A stretch of 64,000 nt of DNA, from NCBI GenBank assembly GCA_920105625.2, contig OV050030.1, forward strand, positions 195,047,887 to 195,111,886, written 5' to 3'. This document shows, piece after piece, positions 58,801 through 64,000 of the stretch (position 1 is its first letter; every line of letters begins with the position of its first letter). A program made the position numbers and the translations under genes. Source of the stretch: Clusia tigrina. Its lineage: Eukaryota; Arthropoda; Insecta; Diptera; Clusiidae. Below the pieces are notes generated by a model. The model was given only the letters and a program-made list of their open reading frames with translations. It was not told the origin of the DNA and ran no database searches.

Positions 58801-61800
58801 TCTCTGTAGGCGTCTCAGTCGCTGCCGCTGTCGTTGGGGGGTCTGCTGCCTTCTCTATGCCTATATCTACGCCTATCTCTCTCAGTTGGCGTCTCAGTCG
58901 GCGTCGCAGCATCTGTCAGCGTCTCTGTAAGCGTCGCAATCTCTGCGCTATCGATTGGGGGGTCTGCTGCCTTCTCTATGCCTATATCTACCCCTATATG
59001 CGTCAGTCGGCGTCGCAGCCTCTGTAAGCGTCTCTGTAGGCGTGTCAGTCGCTGCCGCTGTCGATTGGGGGGTCTGCTGCCTTCTCTATGCCTATATCTA
59101 CCCCTATATGCGTCAATCGGCGTCTTATCGGCGTCCCAGCCTCTGTCAGCATCTCTGTAGGCGTCTCAGTCGCTATCGCTGTCGACTGGGAGGGTCTGCT
59201 GCCTTCTCTATGGTTATATATCTACCCCTATCTGCCTCAGTCGGCGACTTAGTAGGCGTCGCAGCCTCTTTCAGCGTCTCTGTAGGCGTCTCAGTCGTTG
59301 CCGCTGTCGATTGGGGGGTCTGCTGCCTTCTCTATGCCTATATCTACCCCTATCTGCCTCAGTCGGCATCTCAGTCGGCATCGAAGCCTCTTTCAGCATC
59401 TCTGTAGGCGTCTCTGTAGGCGTCTCTGTAGGCGTGTCAGTCGCTGCGCTGTCGATTGGGAGGCTCTGCTGCCTTCTGTATGCCTATATTACACCTATCT
59501 AACTCAGTCGGCGTCTCAGCCGGCGTCGCAGCCTCTGTCAGCGTCACTGTAGGCGTCTCAGTCCGTGCCGCTGTCGATAGGGGGGGGGGGGGGTATGCTG
59601 CCGTCTCTATGTTTATATATAATCCTATATGCGTCAGTCGGCGTATTAATCGGCGTCGTAGTCTCTGTTAGAGTCTCTGTAGGCGTCTCAGTCGCGGCCG
59701 CTGTTGATAGGGGGATCTGCTGCCTTATCTGTGCCTATAACTACCCCTATCTACCTCAGTCGGCGTCTCATTTGGCGTCGCAGCCTCTGTCAAAGTCTCT
59801 GTAGGCGTCTCATTCGCGGCCGCTGTTGATTTGGGGGGTCTGCTGCCTTCTCTATGCCTATATCTACCCCTATCTGAATCAGTCGGCGACTTAGTGGGCG
59901 TCGCAGCCTCTGGCAGCATCTCTGTAGGCGTCTCAGACGCTGCCGCTGTCGATTGGGAGGGTCTGCTGCCTTCTCTATGCCTATATTACCCCTTTCTAAC
60001 TCAGTCGGCGTCTCAGTCTGCGTCGCAGTCTCTGGCAACGTATCTGTTGGCGTCTCAGTCCGTGCCGCTGTCGATAGGGGGGTCTTCTGCCTTCTTTGTG
60101 CCTATAACTACCCCTATCTACCTCAGACGGCGTCTCATTTGGCCTCGCAGCCTCTGTCAGAGTCTCTGTAGGTGTGTCAGTCGCGGCCGCTGTTGATTTG
60201 GGGGTCTGCTGCCTTCTCTATGCCTATATCTACCCCTGCATCAGTCGGCGAGTTGGCGTCTCAGTCGCTCCCGATGTCGATTGGGAGGGTCTGCTGCCTT
60301 CTCTATGCCTATATTACCGCTTTCTAACTCAGTCGGCGTCTCAGTCGGCGTCGCAGTCTCTGGCAACGTATCTGTTGGCGTCTCAGTCGTTGCCGCTGAT
60401 GGTAGAGAGTCTGCTACTTTCTCTATGCCTATATCTACTCCTATCTGCCTCCGTCGGCGTCTCAATCAGAGTCGAAGCCTCTTTCAGCGTCCCTGTAGGC
60501 GTCTCAGTCGTTGCCGCTGTCGATTGGGGGTCTGCTGCCTTCTCTATGCATATATCTACCCCTATCTGCCTTAGTCGGCGTCGCAGCCTCTGTCAACTTC
60601 TCTGTAGGCGTCTCAGTCGCTGCCGCTGTCGCTGTCAACTGGGGGGTCTGCTGCCTTCTCTATGCCTATATCTACCCCTATCTGCTTCAGTCGGCGTCTC
60701 AGTCGGCGTCGCAGCCTCTGTCAGCTTCTCTGTATTCCTTTCAGTCGCTGCCGCTGTAGAATGGGGCGACTGCTACCTTCTCTATGCCTATATCTACCCT
60801 ATCTGCATCAGTCGGCGTCGCAGCCTCTGTCAGCGTCTCTGTAGACGTCTCAGTCGCTGCCGCTGTCGACTGGAGGGTCTGCTGCCTTCTCTATGCCTAT
60901 ATCTACCCCTATCTGCCTCAGTCGGCGTCCCAGTCTCTGTCAGCGTCTCTGTAGGCGTTTTAGTGGCTGCCGCTGTCGATTGGGGGGTCTGCTACGTTCT
61001 CTATGCTTATATCTACCCCTATTTGCGTCAGTCGACTTCTCAGTTGGCGTCGCAGCCTCTGTCAGCTTCTCTGTATGCGTCTCAGTCTCTGCCGCTGTCG
61101 ATTGGGGGGTCTGCTGCCTCCTCTATGCCTATATCTACCCATATCTGCCTCAGTCGTCGTCGCAGCCTCTGTCAGCGTCTCTGTAGGCGTCTCAGTCGCT
61201 GCCTCTGTCGTTTGGGGGGGCTCAGCTGCCTTCTCTATGCCTATATCTACCGCTATCTGCCTCAGTTGGCGTCTTGGTGGGAATCGCAGCCTCTGTCAGC
61301 GTCTCTGTAGGCGTCGCAATCTCTGCGCTATCGATTGGGGGTCTGCTGCATTCTCTATGCCTATATCTACACCTATCTGCTTCAGTCGGCGTCGAAGCCT
61401 CTGTAAGCGTCTCTGTAGGCGTCTCAGTCGCTGCCGCTGTCGATTGGGGAGGTCTGCTGCCTTGTCTATGCATATATCTACACCTATCTGCCTCAGTCTG
61501 CGTCTCAGTCGGCGTCGCACCCTCTGTCAGCGTCTCTGTAGGCGTCTCAGTCTCTGCCGCTGTCGATTGTGGGGTCTGCTGCCTTCTCTATGCCTATATC
61601 TACCCCTATCTGCCTCAGTCGGCGTCCCAGCCTTTGTCAGCGTCTCTGTTGGCGTCTCAGTCGCTGCAGATGTCGATTGGGGTGGTCTGCTGCCTTGTCT
61701 ATGCATATATCTACACCTATCTACACCTATCTGCCTCAGTCGGCGTTTCAGCCTCTGTCAGCGTCTCTGTAGGCGTCTCAGTCGTGCCGCTCTCGATTGT

Positions 61801-64000
61801 GGGGGTCTGCTGCCTTCTCTATGTCTATATCTACCCCTATCTGCCTCAGTCGTCGCCTCAGTCGGCGTCGCAACCTCTGTTAGCGTCTGCGTAGGCCTCT
61901 CAGTCGCTGCCTCTGTCGATTGGGGGGTCTGCTGCCTTCTCTATGCCTATATCTAACTCTATTTGCCTCAGTCAGTGTCGCAGCTTCTGTCAGCCTCTCT
62001 GTAGGCGTCTCAGTCGCTGCCGCTGTCGTTGGGGGGTCTGCTGCCTTCTCTATGCCTATATCTACGCCTATCTCTCTCAATTGGCGTCTCAGTCGGCGTC
62101 GCAGCATCTGTCAGCGTCTCTGTAAGCGTCGCAATCTCTGCGCTATCGATTGGGGGGTCTGCTGCCTTCTCTATGCCTATATCTACCCCTATATGCGTCA
62201 GTCGGCGTCGCAGCCTCTGTAAGCGTCTCTGTAGGCGTGTCAGTCGCTGCCGCTATCGATTGGGGGGTCTGCTGCCTTCTCTATGCCTATATCTACCCCT
62301 ATATGCGTCAATCGGCGTCTTAATCGGCGTCCCAGCCTCTGTCAGCATCTCTGTAGGCGTCTCAGTCGCTGTCGCTGTCAACTGGGAGGGTCTGTTGCCT
62401 TCTCTATGGTTATATATCTACCCCTATCTGCCTCAGTCGGCGACTTAGTAGGCGTCGCAGCCTCTTTCAGCGTCTCTGTAGGCGTCTCAGTCGTTGCCGC
62501 TGTCGATTGGGGGGTCTGCTGCCTTCTCTATGCCTATATCTACCCCTATCTGCCTCAGTCGGCATCTCAGTCGGCATCGAAGCCTCTTTCAGCATCTCTG
62601 TAGGCGTCTCTGTAGGCGTCTCTGTAGGCGTGTCAGTCGCTGCGCTGTCGATTGGTAGGCTCTGCTGCCTTCTGTATGCCTATATTACACCTATCTAACT
62701 CAGTCGGCGTCTCAGCCGGCGTCGCAGCCTCTGTCAGCGTCACTGTAGGCGTCTCAGTCCGTGCCGCTGTCGATAGGGGGGGGGGGGGGGGTATGCTGCC
62801 GTCTCTATGTTTATATCTACTCCTATATGCGTCAGTCGGCGTATTAATCGGCGTCGTAGTCTCTGTTAGAGTCTCTGTAGGCGTCTCAGTCGCGGCCGCT
62901 GTTGATAGGGGGATCTGCTGCCTTATCTGTGCCTATAACTACCCCTATCTACCTCAGTCGGCGTCTCATTTGGCGTCGCAGCCTCTGTCAAAGTCTCTGT
63001 AGGCGTCTCATTCGCGGCTGCTGTTGATTTGGGGGGTCTGCTGCCTTCTCTATGCCTATATCTACCCCTATCTGAATCAGTCGGCGACTTAGTGGGCGTC
63101 GCAGCCTCTGGCAGCATCTCTGTAGGCGTCTCAGACGCTGCCGCTGTCGATTGGGAGGGTCTGCTGCCTTCTCTATGCCTATATTACCCCTTTCTAACTC
63201 AGTCGGCGTCTCAGTCTGCGTCGCAGTCTCTGGCAACGTATCTGTTGGCGTCTCAGTCCGTGCCGCTGTCGATAGGGGGGTCTTCTGCCTTCTTTGTGCC
63301 TATAACTACCCCTATCTACCTCAGACGGCGTCTCATTTGGCCTCGCAGCCTCTGTCAGAGTCTCTGTAGGTGTGTCAGTCGCGGCCGCTGTTGATTTGGG
63401 GGTCTGCTGCCTTCTCTATGCCTATATCTACCCCTGCATCAGTCGGCGAGTTGGCGTCTCAGTCGCTCCCGATGTCGATTGGGAGGGTCTGCTGCCTTCT
63501 CTATGCCTATATTACCCCTTTCTAACTCAGTCGGAGTCTCAGTCGGCGTCGCAGTCTCTGGCAACGTATCTGTTGGCGTCTCAGTCGTTGCCGCTGATGG
63601 TAGGGAGTCTGCCACTTTCTCTATGCCTATATCTACTCCTATCTGCCTCCGTCGGCGTCTCAATCAGAGTCGAAGCCTCTTTCAGCGTCTCTGTAGGCGT
63701 CTCAGTCGTTGCCGCTGTCGATTGGGGGTCTGCTGCCTTCTCTATGCCTATATCTACCCCTATCTGTCTCAGTCGGCGTCTCAGTCGGCATCGAAGCCTC
63801 TTTCAGCATCTCTGTAGGCGTCTCTGTAGGCGTCTCTGTATGCGTGTCAGTCGCTGCCGCTGTCGATTGGGGGGGGGGGTCTATATCTACCCCTATCTGC
63901 CACAGTCGGCGTCTCAGTCGGCGTCCCAGCCTCTGTCAGCGTCTCTGTAGGCGTTTCAGTCGCTGCCGCTGTCGATTGGGGGGTCTGCTGCCTTCTTTAT
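52861..64000. repeat. Three-copy higher-order series (~4.0 and ~3.2-3.3 kb spacing)
   Basis: About 54003-56460, 57917-60530 and 61222-63720 are equivalent. Offsets are 3,914 to 4,045 bp between the first and second, and 3,305 to 3,195-3,198 bp between the second and third. The part 53300-54000 reappears at 60530-61220 (offset 7,216). The segment at about 57000-57310 is the second unoccupied counterpart of the LINE site. Long G-runs occur at 56626-56637, 59580-59593, 62776-62791 and 63869-63879. Confidence 0.8.
62776..62791 (+). repeat. Longest G-homopolymer of the window (16 G)
   Basis: Monomers normally have 5-7 G after GATT or GATA. Here the run is 16 G. The same position in the two sister copies has 14 G (59580-59593) and an interrupted GGGGGCGG (about 55541-55548). 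Confidence 0.85.

Larger units (their letters stand above)
32685..64000. repeat. Satellite array, ~122-bp monomer, right arm
   Basis: This is the same satellite as at 1350-28475, in the same orientation, resuming in phase at TATCTACCCCTATCTGCC directly after the LINE and running off the window end. It holds roughly 257 monomer equivalents (length divided by 122). It contains several higher-order blocks listed separately. No gene, RNA gene or further transposon is seen in it. Confidence 0.95.

Noticed and set aside
62776..62791. Intramolecular G-quadruplex
   Set aside because: There is one long G-run per monomer with no set of four nearby tracts. A single 16-G run might fold by itself, but nothing here supports a functional motif.
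1350..64000. CENP-B box or telomere-type repeats
   Set aside because: No match to the TTCG...A..CGGG core was seen; TTCGTTGCCGCTGTC lacks the required bases. No TTAGG or TTAGGG tracts were seen.
1350..64000. tRNA, rRNA or other RNA genes hidden in the satellite
   Set aside because: No cloverleaf-like A/B-box pair or rRNA core sequence was recognised; the monomer words explain essentially all of the sequence.

Overview
This looks like animal nuclear DNA, most likely from an invertebrate such as an arthropod. It holds a broken LTR retrotransposon at the left edge, a nearly full-length non-LTR retrotransposon (LINE) in the middle, and about 58 kb of one tandem satellite filling the rest. I see no host protein gene, rRNA, tRNA, operon or bacterial feature. 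The taxon is inferred only from the style of the two retroelements; the sequence does not fix a species.

Layout. 1-1349: the end of gag (CCHC zinc knuckle), a retropepsin and the first part of reverse transcriptase of a Ty3/gypsy-type element, cut off where satellite begins. gag and pol are joined by a textbook -1 frameshift site. 1350-28475 and 32685-64000: a head-to-tail satellite with a monomer near 122 bp, all in one orientation. Half of the monomer is built from a degenerate 12-bp unit (GGCGTCTCAGTC / GGCGTCTCTGTA). Monomers are arranged in nested higher-order repeats: a 2.02-kb pair (3.0-7.0 kb), a 5.04-kb pair containing 1.67-kb units (13.4-21.5 kb), a 4.4-kb block at 7.0-11.4 and again at 21.6-26.1 kb, a nearly identical 4,268-bp tandem pair (32.7-41.25 kb), a 1,215-bp triplet (44.9-48.6 kb) and a three-copy 3.2-4.0-kb series (54.0-63.7 kb).

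28476-32684: an AT-rich LINE of the CR1/Jockey group. It has ORF1 (N-terminal C4HC3 PHD-type finger), ORF2 (APE-type endonuclease plus reverse transcriptase with YADD), a short 3' UTR with AATAAA, and a terminal short tandem repeat. The unoccupied version of its insertion site survives elsewhere in the same array, so the insertion can be read to within 2-3 bp. ORF2 carries an in-frame stop before its conserved C-terminus and a His where the endonuclease family has a catalytic Asp, so this copy is probably dead.

The many long open frames in the satellite, on both strands, are by-products of a stop-poor repeat and are not annotated as genes. The parts worth a second look are the two candidate -1 frameshift signals, the LINE/empty-site comparison, the nested repeat structure, and expanding G-tracts. 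Repeat boundaries and identities were judged by eye and are approximate to a few tens of bases unless a base is named.
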